From positions 1,488,001 through 1,552,000 of the forward strand of contig JAFCMP010000525.1 in assembly GCA_017506865.1 (NCBI GenBank): a DNA stretch of 64,000 nucleotides. Reading direction: 5' to 3'. This document shows positions 35,730 to 48,280 of the stretch, in pieces. This stretch comes from Tribonema minus (lineage: Eukaryota > Sar > Xanthophyceae > Tribonematales > Tribonemataceae). The position numbers and the translations under genes are program-made. Positions within the stretch are counted from its first letter, which is position 1; every line of letters starts with the position of its first letter. Under the pieces are notes generated by a model, which was not told the origin of the DNA, ran no database searches, and saw only the letters and a list, made by a program, of their open reading frames with translations.

Positions 35730-38466
35730 GGGGAGGAGCAGGGGGGCGGGGGGGGGGGGGCAGGGGGGGCTGGGGGGATAGAGCGGCCGCCGTCGAGCGC
35801 TGCGACCCCTGGCTCGCGTGCGCACGCGCGCACCGCGGCGGCACAAGCGGCTTCGCGCGCTTTCGCTGGCACGCGCTGCGCAGCGTGGCGGCGTGCAGTC
35901 GAATGTGGTGGCGCTCGCTGCCGAAGCGTGAAGCAGCGACAGACAACGATGACGTTTGGCGCAGCTGCACTGGCGGAAGCGGAGTGCTGCTGCTGCTGCT
36001 GCTGCAGAATTGTGTGACGGACGCGGCAGCTGCAACAGCAGACGGGGCACCATTCCTGTTGTGCAGCGCGCACGGCGCATCAGAGCAGTGCTTGCGGCGG
36101 CAGTGGGGCAGTCAGAGTGCATGGTGATCATGCGCTGCAGGGGGCGGGGGGGGGGTGGAAGAGCTACCTTTGCCCACTTGTGCCGTCGCGGCAACCGCTC
36201 GCGTGCCAACCGCAGCACTGCGCGACTGCTGCTGGCTGTGCAAACCACGGGTGTTCGCACCTCGAGCTGTGAGACAATGGGGGATGCGGATGCCCATCCC
36301 TCGCATAGCATGAAGCGGCAGGAGTCCCGGGGGGGGGTCCACCCCTTGCACAGTGAAGCAGTAGGGGGTCTGGGCTGAGATGGGGGGGGGTGGGGGAGGG
36401 GGCGTTCAGGCTCTCGCAGAGGAGCCGCTCTAACTGTCGCGGCGCCCCATAACATTGGTGTCGTTGCACCAGTCGGATCACATGGACGTGGCGTCTCGCA
36501 CACGCAAACAGGGTGCGTGCATTTGTTTTTTTTCCATTCCAATAGTGGCTTGCAGTGTGTTTGTCGTGTTTATCGCTTTTCCGCCGGCCCCATTCCGGGG
36601 GGCGTTTGCCAGAGTGGGTAGCGGAAAGGGGAGGGAGGGGGGGGTAGCAGAGGGGGGGGGGCGAGGGGCAGGTGGTATTATGTCGTTGCAAGAGCCTGGC
36701 ACTTGATACTCAAGCATATGCGCACTGCCAGTTGCCGGTCTGATCCGGAACCTGCTGCAGAGCCACATGCGTATTGTGCGCAAGGCAAAGTAGAGCAATG
36801 ACACAGTAATATTCCAATCTGCGTGGGTCAGTCAAATCAATGAGCAGTACATCAGCCTCCGATGCCTGCTTTTGCCTTGGAAACTGTCTTGCGCACGGTG
36901 TCCCCGAAAGTCAGCATTTTCAGCGCATTCTTGTGGTCAGAGGCACTGTGTTGAGGCATTTCATTTTATCACTGTGACGCAGGCAAGAGTAGGACGTGAT
37001 ACTCCCCCCACATTGATATTCTGCGACGCAATGCTCGGCATTCTTCGGCATCGCTAACAATAGTGTCTGTGACATGCAACTGTCAGTACAAATGGCGAGC
37101 GTGCTGCACCTCGGCCATTTCGAGGTTCGTGCGCGTGTGCTGTTACGCAGCAGTGCACCGCAATGAGCGTGATGAAGCCAGCAGCAAAAGTTGCACCGTC
37201 GTGTTGTACACCTCAGGACGAGGCAATTATGAGGTATTTGCGTCCTTTGTCCAAAGAACATTTCCTTCAGCGCACATGGGATCATGATGCCAATGAGTAG
37301 AGCGCAGGCACCTGTGGGTAGCGGGTGCCGGGTCCAGCCCCATTGCAACTTTCAACACAAGCGTGCAATTTGACGGAGTCTGAAGGCATACGGCCGTCAT
37401 GCATCAAATCATGTTGACCTCTTGACTTTTACTGACCGCAGAGTCACTGATAAATGGCAGTGTGAAGCGCATGTTGGCGAGGGCAGGCGCAGAGCCAATG
37501 AGTGACGTGAGAGCACAAATGCGCGCACTATCAAGCATGTGCAATGCATGTTTCGGCAGCTCATGCGCATGCAAGCCACGCTGTGCATGCCACTAAGAAC
37601 CCTGCAGTGTAATGAAGTTCATTGATTCGCACACCATCCCTGCACGTTGTCGCCAGGTCAGATACCATGCACGTCACAAGTGACTAAGCCGCGGCAGAGC
37701 AGCACTCAAAACCCGTTCCAATACTGTGCGCCGCAGCGCAATGAGCCCTCAGCCATGGCTCGAGCAGTACAACTTCAATGCATCCAATGGAACGGTATAG
37801 TCTGGAATCATTTTTAAGCACCATGGGCTGAAGCCCGTTGCTCATCTGGCTGCATAATCAATGACACCAAAAACTGTCTTTGAAATGCACTGTGATGTGC
37901 GCTAGCGCTGCCCCCCCCCCCCCGGGCCCTTGGAGACCTAAAGAGCACACTGCAAGCAGACGCAACTACCTAAATCTCTGAAACGCTGTCCAAAAAGAGC
38001 CCATCGACCGCCAACATGGGGCGGAAGCACACTAGCCCCTCTTGCTGCCCAGCAATGACTGCATGCCAGGCAGTGTAGGACATGCGCCATCACCACGAGG
38101 AGCGTCACTGCCAGTTCCCTTGCATCGCAGTGCTCAGCAATCCCCACTTCAGGTCTGCTACCTCTGGTTGCCGGCGCAGCAGAAGCTGTCGCCGCCGCTC
38201 TGCTGTCGCTGGCTGCCTGTACGCAGCCGCTACTGCCGCCTCGTCCGATGCCAATGTAATTTGCAACTGTCTTGCTACTGTTGTCTCTCCTCTACTGTGC
38301 TGCGACCGCGCGTCGAGCCGTGCTGCTGCGCACATGCTGCCGCTACTGCTGCGTGGCGACCCTTTTCCATCCAGCCAGTCTCTTCATCATGCGGCACATG
38401 CGCCTGCTGCTGCCTCAGTGCCGCTGCACGCGCGCAGATGCGACTGCGGAACGCCTGCTGCTGCAA

Positions 38467-38522
<56 letters not shown>

Positions 38523-38831
38523 GCCTATTCCTTTGCAACTGCTGCTGCTGCTGCTGTTGCTGCTCCTTGGAACGCCCGTACTGCCGTCAACTCGCACATG
38601 CTATGGTGGTCTGATGCCGCTGCGAACGGCCACCCCTGCTCCCACGTGACACTGCAAAGCCCGCGTCTGTTGAGCGTGCCATGCGCACAGACGCGCCCCA
38701 CGGCTGGTCCCGTCCGGCTGGCACGTACCTGTGACACCACCTCCGCCGCTGCGGCAGCCACCAAATTGCTACCTGTCGTGTGCCGCTTCTGCTCTCGTGT
38801 CATGCTGAAGCTCTATTCTGCTGCCCTGGGC
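35730..38831. other. 3.1-kb region between convergent genes
   Basis: The sugar transporter ends at 35729 and the zinc-finger gene ends at 38832 on the other strand. I find no exon-like segment between them. G/C homopolymers occur near 35746, 36145, 36640 and 37912, and a pure (CTG)n tract of about 55 nt at 38468-38522, about 310 bp beyond the zinc-finger stop. Confidence 0.65.
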
Positions 38832-40143
38832 TCAGTGGTGGCCAGGGTGGGTCTTCTCTGGCGACGGCGACAGCATCGCCTCGCTGCTCCCCGGGCGCCG
38901 CTGCTGCCACGGTGTGAGCCCCTGAGTCGCCTGCGACTGCCGCTGCTGCGGTGCCGCCGCTGCCGCTGCCGGCACTACCGCCGCTGCAGCAGCAGTGCCG
39001 CCCTCGCTGTGGCTGCGGCTGCTGGCGAATGCCATGGCGCGCAGCAGGTCGCTCAGGATGGTCTGCGTAGACTCGAAGGATGCACGAACTGCGCGCTCAT
39101 TGCTGCCGCCGCCGCCGCCGCTGCTGCCGCCGCCGCTTCCATGCTCAGTAGGTGCGGAAACGGCCCTGTGCAGCGGCGAGTCGAAGAGGTCCGCGGGGAG
39201 GTACGCAGGGGCAGCAGGCGCCGGGGTGGGAGCTGCGGAGTGCTGAGCCTCCACCGCGGCCGCCGCCGCTGCCGCCGCTGCTGCCGCCGCCGCTGCCGCC
39301 GCCGCCGCGCGGTCACTGGGAGCCGGCGTGTACAGCTGCCTGCGACCGGCGCCGCTGGTGCCGCCGCCGCCGCCGCCGAGAAAGTGCCCCGCGACCGGGG
39401 CGCGGGAAGGGGGACGCCCACTATCATCGCCGTAGCAGTCTACCGCGCCTTGCAGCAGCGGCGGCGGAGACGATGCGGGCACGGTCGAGATGGGCGCAAA
39501 CAGCGGCGCGCGCGCCGCCGCCTGCAGCGCCGGCGCCGCCGCCGCGAGGGCCGGGAACAGTCTGAAGTCGCGCTCGTGCGGCGCCGCGTGGTGGCCGACC
39601 GGCGGCGGGTACGTTGCGCGGACGAACGTCGCGGGGTCCAGCAGTCCGACGCTTGGCAGGCGCTGCTGCTGCTGCTCGTGCGATGGGTAGGCCTGGATGG
39701 GGGAGGTAGCGGGGCCTGCGTACGTGCGCCCGTAGTGGCCGCTGCTGCCGCCCGTGGTGCTGCTGAAGTAGCTGTGGCTGCTGCTGTCAAAGGCGAAGGG
39801 GGGGCCGCGGCCGGCACCGCTCGTGTAGCCTGCTGGCTCGTGCATGGCTGCTGCCGCAGTGTCGACGGGCGTGCCGCTGCGGTGCCACGGCGCTGTGGGG
39901 CCCAGGGGGTCTTGGTAGCGGCGCTGCTGCTGCTGCTGCTGCTGTTGCTGTCGCTGTGGTAGCGGCTGATGTACGGGCAGGTGCTGCTGCTGCAGCTGCT
40001 GCTGCTGCTGGTGGTGGTGGTGGTACTGCTGCTGCTCATAGTACTGCTGGTGCTGAGCGTGCTCCTGCTGCTGCTGCTGGCGGTGGTGGCGAAGGAAGCG
40101 GTCTTCCCGGTGCTCCTGCTCCTGCTGCAACGCCGCATAGTGG

Positions 40144-40180
<37 letters not shown>

Positions 40181-43100
40181 ACTGGTGCTGTTGCTGCTGC
40201 TGCTGGTATTGGTACTGCTGCTGCTGCTGCCGCTGCAGCAGCGTTGGCTCCTGCAGCAGCGCCGCCAGCGCCCTGTGCCTGTCCACGTCGAAGCCGCCGG
40301 ACATCCATTCTCCGCCGCCGCTGCCGCCACCGCCTGCAGCCTGCGCCCTCGCCGCGGCCGCCGCCGGCGACGGCGTGCGGTAGCTTCCCGTGTACGCCGC
40401 GTAGTGCGGCGCCGGCGGTTCCGCCGCGGGCGCGTACAGCTCGGGGCCGAGGGGGTCGATGGAGGGGGTGAAGGAGCTGCCGCGCGCTGCGCGCGGCGCG
40501 CGCTGCGGCGGCGGCACGAAGATGTCGATGTCATCGAGCTGGCGCGCGCGCGCTGCCGCGGGGCGCTGCGGCGTGCGGTGCAGCGGCGGGACTGCCAGCG
40601 GCGGCGGCGGCGTGAAGGACGGGCGCGGAGGGGGCGTGGCGGCAGCGGCAGCGGCGCCGGCGGCGCGCACGGAGGAGGGAGGCTTGGCGCCTGGCTGCGC
40701 CGGTGGCGCTTCCGGGATGACAAGGATCTGCGGCGACGTGGTAGGGGCAGCGGTGCGTGCATGCAAAAGCTCACATCAGTGCTCGTACATGGGCAGCACA
40801 GATAAAGCCTGCTGAGGCGTGGCGCAGTCAAAGTGGCTGCGCACATTTGGGACGCGTGTACGCACCAAAGCGCCCGCCAGTGGCGGGGATGTGATGACAG
40901 ATAATTTTTGGAATCTGGTCAACTGCGGCGGGGCGGGCTGTACGCACAGCGTCATGGCGAAGTACTGCAGAACGTGGGGCGTGCATGAGGTCGTGCTCAC
41001 AGATGTGCGGATTCGTGATCATGTGATGACTGAGCGCTGCGGTGCTCCATATAGCTAAGCAGACAGATCATACCGAAACGCAGAGAGGTCACCAAGCACG
41101 CTGTCCGTTTGCGGTGACAGTATGCAGTCTCATGCTCTACACGCCAGTGACGGTTCCTGGCGCACCGGCTACATTTCTTGAAGCGCTGCGGCGTGAAAAG
41201 GTCACGCTAGTGTGCGGCACTCCCGTAAACTAATTTCATGGCACCCAATCGCACTTCGCGCCGCGGTCGCCCTCTCAAGCATCGCGCAGCAGCCCGCCGC
41301 GGCGGCGCAACGAAAGCCGGTCAGCGACACAGGCACGATCTCCCTCTCACCTTGGTCCACTCGTAGATGGTCAGCGCGATGCCCAGGCTGTGCGCGAAGG
41401 CGACCAGGTGGCGGTTGTGCGCGTCCACAAACTCCTCGAAGCCCGTCACCTCGCGCGCGACGTGCAGCAGGTGCAGCGCGCTGCCGCCGCCGCCGCTGCC
41501 GACGCTGAACGGGCCGCTCCCGAAGCCGCCGCCACCGCCGCCGCCGCCGCTGCCGCCTGCGTCTGTGCGCGACGCGCGGATGACGCCGCAGTCCTTGAGC
41601 AGCGCGATGAGGCCGCGCACCTTGGTCTTTGAGTACGCGCTCTCGCCTGCGGCGAGGTGGCGGGGAGCGGCAAAGGGGGGGGAGGGGGGGGCGAACGTCA
41701 GAGCTGTTGAAGCTGCAAAGTTCAACTGAAGGTGGTGAAGCTTCGGCACGTGCTCAGCTGCGTGATGCCTTGGTTCTGTGGTGTGTGCGCACTGCTGTAG
41801 CGCCGGGGACTGCAGATGGATCTGAAGGACACACGCGGACACAACGAGGACTAGATGCACTGCGCTGCACGGCCCAACTCAAAGGTGGTGCTGGAGCGTA
41901 GAATGAGCTGGGGTGCGGACCACTCACGGCCGCGAAGCTGCGCACCGGGATCTTTGAGCACGCGCTTGCCTCTGAAGCAGGTATCATTGGCAGCAATATT
42001 GAGGCAATGGGCCATGTTGAGTCAACGCCTTGGGTATGGCGTCATTTGTTGAAGTGCAGCGCGAATAGGCTGCAGCAGTGGCAGAGGGTTTTAGGAGGGC
42101 ATACTTCAAGCTTGACATGCTCCAACTTCAGCTTCAACTTCACAATGGTATCTGGACACCAGAAGCTGAGCCATGATGCCTTAAGATCACGCCCTTGCTA
42201 TGCTAGCATTTTGGCCTGACAGACAGGGGTCCTTGTACGCATCGCACGGGCACATCATGCGCGTACTCAGAGCAAAGCAGTCGTTCGAGGTGCAATTACA
42301 GTGATGCAGGACAACGAGTAAACATTTTGCGCCATAAAATGACTTCTCAACCTCAACGCCTTTTCTGCAACAAACTAGGTTTGACATGCCACCTGCCCTT
42401 GTCGACCCTTTGACTGCCTGCGCATGGTAGGCAGCGATGTCAGCTGATAAGGCATCATCACAATTCTTAATGTCAGCAGTGCTCAGCTCACCTGTAGCGT
42501 GGTCCACGGGCAGCGGCGCGCCCGGCTCCTGCAGCGCGTTGTGCACGCTGCTGATGAGCTCCTTCTCCTCGCTGCCGCCCGGCTCGCAGTGGCGGAGCGC
42601 CACGTACACCTGCGTGGATGTGACGGCAGTGACGGCAGACGTGAATGAGTACCTGGTGCGTTTACAAGGGTGCTGAGCGAAGAGTGTTGCTAATATGCAG
42701 AGAGATTGAAGCGCGTTCCAGTACTGCTGCACATGGCAAATGTAATTGGAGGAAGTGACATGTTGTATGTGAAGCGAGCCTCAGGCCCCTGCAGGGCTGC
42801 GTATGACTCAAGGTTAGACATGACCTAGAGCCATTCACGACACCAGAAGTGGCTATGACACAATACTTTTGTATTGCTTTTGTTTTGAACTTAACATTTC
42901 TATGACTATATGCTGGCACATGTAGCTGTGAAAGACATTGAAGAACTCAAAAAAAGACAAACTACAACCTTTTGTCATCAACCAATATGCACTGGAACAT
43001 AGCTTCTCTACCTGCTGTGGTAGACCACCATCGCAGTGAGCGCATCTGGAGGCACATAGTGTATATTGGGCAGCAGCAGTGTTTGCATGATGCCATGAGC

Positions 43101-43574
43101 GTACGCATGGACTTCACCCTACTGAAATCAGATATATATTCCCATTTGAGTTTTATTTGCATACGTCGTAGGTAGTGTATGGAAACCCACAAGCGCAATC
43201 TGAGATTGCTCATGTTTTTGTCTTTGCAGTAAACGGTATCAAATATAAGTCCACACTAGTAGTACTAGTAGGTGCTTGATCTTTGAACTTTTGAAGCTCG
43301 TGAACTTCTGAAGCTCGTGTATTTCAACTTCTCTGCGACGACAATCACTTGAGTGCCGCACCTGCTGAAGCATGTAGCGGTGGCGCGCAGCCGGCAGCAG
43401 GACGTCCGCGGAGCGCTTGCGCAGCGCCGCCAGCAGCGCCGGCACGCCGCGCGCGCCGGCGCGCCGCGACAGGTACGGTGGCGGCTGCTGCTGCTGCTGC
43501 TGCAGCTGCGGCACCAGCAGCCCCTGCTGCTGCAGCGCCAACGACACCAGCGACCACAAGCTCGTGCTGCGGCT

Positions 43575-43607
<33 letters not shown>

Positions 43608-46600
43608 CAGGCCGGAGCCGTGCCACGGCGCCATCTCGGCCGACGCGCCGGGCGACGACGCGGCGATGCTCGGCAGCGAGTGCTTGAAGGGGCAGAGGCG
43701 GCCGCGAGTGCAGTCGAGGCCGTCGGGGCACGCGCGCGACTTGTAGACGGCGGGGTGGAAGTTCACCTCCTGCGCGCACGCGCGCGAGCGACGTTGGCAG
43801 GGGGGGCGAGGAGCGCAGGGGCATGTGAGCGCACTGCACTGCTGAGCAATGTGGCTATAATGGTGACAGCTGGCGGCGCGTCAGATGGAGGGCGGCGCGA
43901 GGCGCTCGCGAGGACGGCGCAGCGCGCTGCTGCATACGACGCTGGTGCACGGGCTGCAGTTTCATGGAGGTGGTGGGCCCCCGTGCTAGCAGGCACACAG
44001 ACGTCAGTGGCAACTGCCCGCGTGCACAAGAACACCATCAATCAAGCATGGAAACTGGTACAGCATAAGCTCTACCTACATCCCGCGAGCCGCGCGCTGA
44101 TGATTGAGGTAAGGCTGCGGCGCCCCCATACCTCAACACTCTACAGCATCACCTGCAGAGCGTAAAATAAACAAAAGCCACGGCCACTATCGATCATGGT
44201 TCAGCCGTGCAACCTGCAGCACCCTCATAAAGCACGTACCTCGGTGCCGTGCGCGAACGTGCACGCGTCGCCGGCGCGGCACCCGCCCGCGCCCCCCCAC
44301 TCCCCCGCCGCCGCCGCCTCCGCCGCCGCCTCCTCCGCGGGGCAGCGGCGCGGCCGGTACGGAACGATGCGCGGGTCGCGGCGCAGCGCGTCGCCGCCGC
44401 TGCCGCCGTGCGCAAAGTGGCAGTTGTCGCCGTTGTGGCGCTTGCCGCCGCGCGTGCACCACTCCGTGCGGTAGCTGCAGAGCTCAACCGCGGAGAGGTG
44501 GCCAAGGGGGTCGCCCGCGGCGCGCGCGATGGCGGCGGCGACGGTCAGCGCGCCTGCGCGTTGAGGGGGGAGGGGCGAGGGGGGCGGGGAGGGGGGGGGG
44601 GTAGTGAGCGTGTTTGTGCGTGAATGAAGAAGTGACGTGGAAGTTGCCAGCGACATTGGCAGAGCGCGTTGGGGGAGGGGCAAGTGGGGGGCAGGCGGAT
44701 CAATGAGCATGTGTGTGCACGAATGAAGAAATGACGAGGAAATTGCCAGCGAGGTTGCCAGAGCGCGATGGAGGGGGGGCGAGGGGGGGCCAGGGGGCGG
44801 CAGGGGGGTAACGAGCGCGCGCGTGTGCATGCGTGAAGAAGTTACGAGGAAGTCGCCAGCGAGGGTGCCAGAGGCGCGCGCCATGGCTGCAGCACTCCTC
44901 AACGCGGCTGTTTATTACCCAACGCCCAGCTGTGGGAAAACGTGCAGCTGATCCGCAGTAGAGACATCATCAACCATATGAAGAAATAGAACGTTTGAGC
45001 GCAGAATGAGCCATGAGAGTGATTTTGCATGGTGGCTAAGGGGGGGTAATGGCTGGCGCGCGCGGCGGCCGCAGTTACGGCAGTTACGACTGGCTGGGGG
45101 CGCCTGTTCTTATGCGTTCATGAAGAGCTTAAGGGGCAGCGGCGTATGCATTGATTCATAGAATACAGCTGTTTACAATATTTTTCACAAAGATGGACTC
45201 CTGACGTGCGCGCTGATGCATTGATTACCAGTTGCAGCGGGTGCGCTGGCAGTGCGCACTATGGCAGCAGTGTTCAGCGAGCGTGCTCGCATCAAGTAGC
45301 GGGCAGTACGTCGATGCACGCATCAAACCTGCACACGTCTGGTTACTGATTCATATTTATGAATAAATGCACGAGCCAGTGGCGCGCGCATCGGCTGCAG
45401 CAGTGCTCAGTGTGGTTGTTTGGCGCCCGCTGTGGGGAGACCTGCAGGTGATCACCAGCAGAGCTATTGATTGCAGGATTTGCGACTGCACATGCCATGG
45501 TGGCAGCCACAATCATTTGACCATCGGCATGGGGGTTGCATGCAGTGCTGAGAATAATTTTGGAAAGTGTTATTTATAAACAGATCAGCTGCACATAGAA
45601 TCTTTGCAAGGGCTGATGTGCATTTCCATCAAGGCACAGCCAGCAGAGGGAAGTGCTGATGCTGCATGCCATGGCAACGGGAGTGGTAGACGAGCTTGCT
45701 CGAAATGATGCTTAGCGGGGGGAAATTAAATGAAATGTACGCGGTTACTCCTGAGCCCGGCGCGCTTGTTAACATACTTGAAGCTTGTGAGAGGGCTTCC
45801 ACACCGTTGCAAATTATACTGGCGTGGAAACGCTCGTGACAATTAAACTTTCAATCTCAACAAAACGAAGACGATCGCATCACCGTTACCTGCAGTGCCG
45901 CTGACGTCATCGCTCCGGGACGCCGGCGATGCCGCCGGCGCGGCGTGCGCTGCCGCGGGGGTGCGGCGGCGCGGCGTGAACGACGCGCAGCTGCCAAAGA
46001 ACTCCTGCCACTCCGAGGAGCTGAGGGCGATGCCGGCTTCGCTCGCGACGCGCACGATGAGGCAGTTGTGCAGGTGCACCTGCGGGCAGCGCAAGTGCGC
46101 AGAGCATGCGTTAGCGTCCAGCGGTGTTGGTAGTGCGCGAGCATGTGTGAGGCAGGGTGCGTGTGCCGCGCTGATGTTGCCAATTTCGAGCGCTGCTGTG
46201 CGGCAATGCTAGAGGTACCCAAAACCTCAGGAAATATGCACTTGCTGGCGAGGGCCGCAGGGGCAGCGGCAAGAACAGAGCACGCGCACATCACAACACC
46301 AGAGAAAGCATATGAACAAAATTAAGAAGTACAATTCGAAAGCAGCCATGTCATCCTGCCGTCAGTAGACTCGCACAACGACGTCGCGAGCAGGCACAAC
46401 CGGACCACTGCTCAAGCCGAGTGCTCAATCACGCTCACCATCTGCGACGCCGAGCTGATGCCCGGCAGCAGCTCGCACGTCGCCCCGGGCCCCGCGTCGT
46501 CCGCGCCGCTCTCCTCCTCGTCCTCCTGCGGCGGCGACGGCGCGTCCGTGTACTCATAGCCGCCGCCGCCAGAGTGGAGCCGCTGCTGGTACTGCTGCTG

Positions 46601-47179
46601 CTGCGCGTGCGGCGGCAGCTGCTGCTGCCGCGCCGCCGCCTGCTCCGCGGCCCAGCGCGCCGTCTGCAGCAGCTGCGCGAGCTGCTCGGAGCCGCGCTGG
46701 ATGAGGCCCGCCTTGACGAGGTACTCTATCTCTGTCACGGTGATGGCGCGGTGGGGCGTGCGGCGCGGCGGCGCGTCGTCGCCGCCGGCGCCGGCGCCGC
46801 TGCCGCCGCCGCTGCCACCGCCGCTGCCGTGGCGGCGCGGCGGCGTGGGGCCATGCGGCCCGCTGCCGCGGCGCGCCGCCACCGCGCCTTCGTCGCGCTC
46901 GTCGAAGGCGGACGTTGAAAGCTGACTAAGAAGATCTGATTCTGATCCGTCGTTGTCGTCGTCGTCGTCATCGTCATCGTCACCGAGGACGGCGTACTGC
47001 GAGAGCTGCGCGTCGTTGTCGGTGGAGGTGGAGTCGTTGGCGCCCGCGCCGCCGCCGCTGCCGCTGATGCCGCTGCTGTTGCCGTCGCTGCCGCTGCTGC
47101 TGCCGCGGTCCCTGGAGAGGAGCTCGAAGCACGCCCGGATGAGGACTTGGAAGACCTTGTTCACCTTGTTCTTGCTCAT
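38832..47179 (-). CDS. CCCH tandem zinc-finger RNA-binding protein with long polyQ region (7 exons, 1320 aa)
   Basis: Exons: 46439-47179, 45890-46079, 44240-44553, 43362-43769, 42492-42609, 41351-41646, 38832-40727, all in phase. Residues about 325-445 match the arginine-rich tandem CCCH module of plant RR-TZF and Unkempt proteins: CTRGGKRHNGDNCHFAH, ALRRDPRIVPYRPRRCP, CRAGDACTFAH, then across an intron EVNFHPAVYKSRACPDGLDC and CTRGRLCPFKH. Such proteins bind mRNA in the cytoplasm and affect its stability or translation. The N-terminal 247 residues include a run of Asp, Gly/Ser linkers and TEIEYLVKAGLIQRGSEQLA. A conserved-looking segment at 591-689 (YSKTKVRGLIALLKDCGVI, SLGIALTIYEWTK) has no assigned domain. 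The last exon (630 residues) is low complexity, with Gln/Tyr/His tracts over about 120 residues and poly-Ala. The start Met at 47179 is the first likely one; another in-frame Met lies at 47242. Confidence 0.85.
39900..40250 (-). repeat. CAG/CTG-rich coding tract (polyglutamine)
   Basis: In-frame CAG runs within the last exon of the zinc-finger gene encode several Gln tracts of 5-11 residues, split by Tyr, His and Arg. The longest pure CTG stretch on the plus strand is near 40147-40178. Confidence 0.92.
44540..44890 (-). repeat. About 110-bp tandem array upstream of zinc-finger exon 3
   Basis: Three copies (about 44605-44680, 44700-44780, 44810-44885) share GAAGAA-TGACG-GGAA-TTGCCAGCGA and GCCAGAGCGCG. 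They end against the exon 3 acceptor at 44554; the similarity to the exon start is limited to a GCGCGCGATGGC-like word. Confidence 0.75.
44891..45889. other. Zinc-finger gene intron 2, left part
   Basis: One kilobase of intron with AT-richer content than elsewhere. It holds no ORF or repeat that I can support. Confidence 0.6.
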
Positions 47180-47399
47180 CTCGTTTTTGTCTGGTTGGGG
47201 GGTCGGTGCACACAGAGCAGGCAGAGATTGGCATGGGCACACTCGTGCGGAATCTGGCTGAGAAGGCGGTCAATTGATCAGCCAGCACAGCAACATGCCA
47301 CGGATCTAGATACTCCCTGTTTGCAAAGGAACCTCAGTGCCAAAGAGCACAAAAACGGCATGATTCGGCATGAGAAAATATCAACGAAGCTGGCGTAAA

Positions 47400-48017
47400 T
47401 CACGCGTTTGTGTCTGCCAGAACATGTGTCCGAATATAATCCTGGCAAGATCCATGATCACTGCATGTGCATGTGCATCTTCCAATCACAAACCACAGGG
47501 TCTGAGCTGTCCATTTTATTAGCTTAAGCTGCAGGCAGAGCTTGCACTGGTCACAAACTGCTTGGAAGGAGCTCGGATCCGCGCATTCCGGATCATGTTG
47601 AACTTCGGTCTTCGAGGCAGCAAAACCCGAAAGCGAGGCTATGCCAACGCCAGCGATGGATCGTGCAGGATAGATGACGAGGGCCTCACCTAAGTAAGGC
47701 GCAAGGGCCTGGATCAGCTCGCTCTGAAGCTGCTTGCGGTGAACTTTGGTGGTGCCATAGGCCTCCACTCGTCGTTGAACACACTGCCAGAGTTCAGTGG
47801 CGACGAACTCACTGTAGGGCTCGTGCGTCAGGCTCTGCTTGCGGAGGGCTGCTCTGACGGCGGCGAACTTGTGGGCCTTCTTGGATCCTTGCCACTGCTT
47901 CGCTGGGCGTGGGCGGACGAAGCGCCCTTGTGGCATTTGGCCTCCTGTGGGCATGCTGGTGTGTGTGCCTGGCAGAGGGAGCCCCCGTGGCCGCTTGCGA
48001 AGGCCGCCGCCAGGCAA
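47400..48017 (-). CDS. Unassigned ORF (205 aa), possible mobile-element relic
   Basis: The open frame has a protein-like composition in its middle: KAHKFAAVRAALRKQ, YSEFVATELWQCVQRRVEA, KVHRKQLQSELIQALAPYLG, GIASLSGFAASKTEV. After APYLG a GTGAGG donor-like site occurs, so the rest may be intron. Upstream minus-strand sequence to about 48280 also looks partly coding (RRFLCQLEEAFNLRGSLCVC) in another frame. No family is recognised. It could be a relic of a mobile element or a small multi-exon gene between the dynein and zinc-finger genes. Confidence 0.3.
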   Translation of the reverse strand: MPGGGLRKRPRGLPLPGTHTSMPTGGQMPQGRFVRPRPAKQWQGSKKAHKFAAVRAALRKQSLTHEPYSEFVATELWQCVQRRVEAYGTTKVHRKQLQSELIQALAPYLGEALVIYPARSIAGVGIASLSGFAASKTEVQHDPECADPSSFQAVCDQCKLCLQLKLIKWTAQTLWFVIGRCTCTCSDHGSCQDYIRTHVLADTNA

Positions 48018-48280
48018 CGCTGTGGCAGCTGATGCACGCCTCTAGCAGCAGCGTGACAGCGTTGACTTCAACGTCAAGGTGGGGCTTGCACACACAGAGA
48101 GAGCCTCGCAGGTTGAAGGCCTCTTCGAGCTGGCACAAGAATCTGCGTTGCCAGACCTCACAACCTGCACCGGAGGGGCAGCGGATGCTGGAGCCTCTTG
48201 ATCCAGGTGGGGGCGGCCGCTCGTCAGGGCTGCCTCGCACACACAGGTGCAGATCCAGAAGGAGGCTGCAGGATTTCATC

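Noticed and set aside
35340..36542. 400-codon minus-strand open frame
   Set aside because: Overlaps the last transporter exon in antisense and is Arg/Pro/His-rich without motifs.
38082..39962. 626-codon plus-strand open frame
   Set aside because: Antisense to the last zinc-finger exon; Cys/Leu/Ala runs come from the CTG repeats. The opposite strand is fixed by splicing phase.
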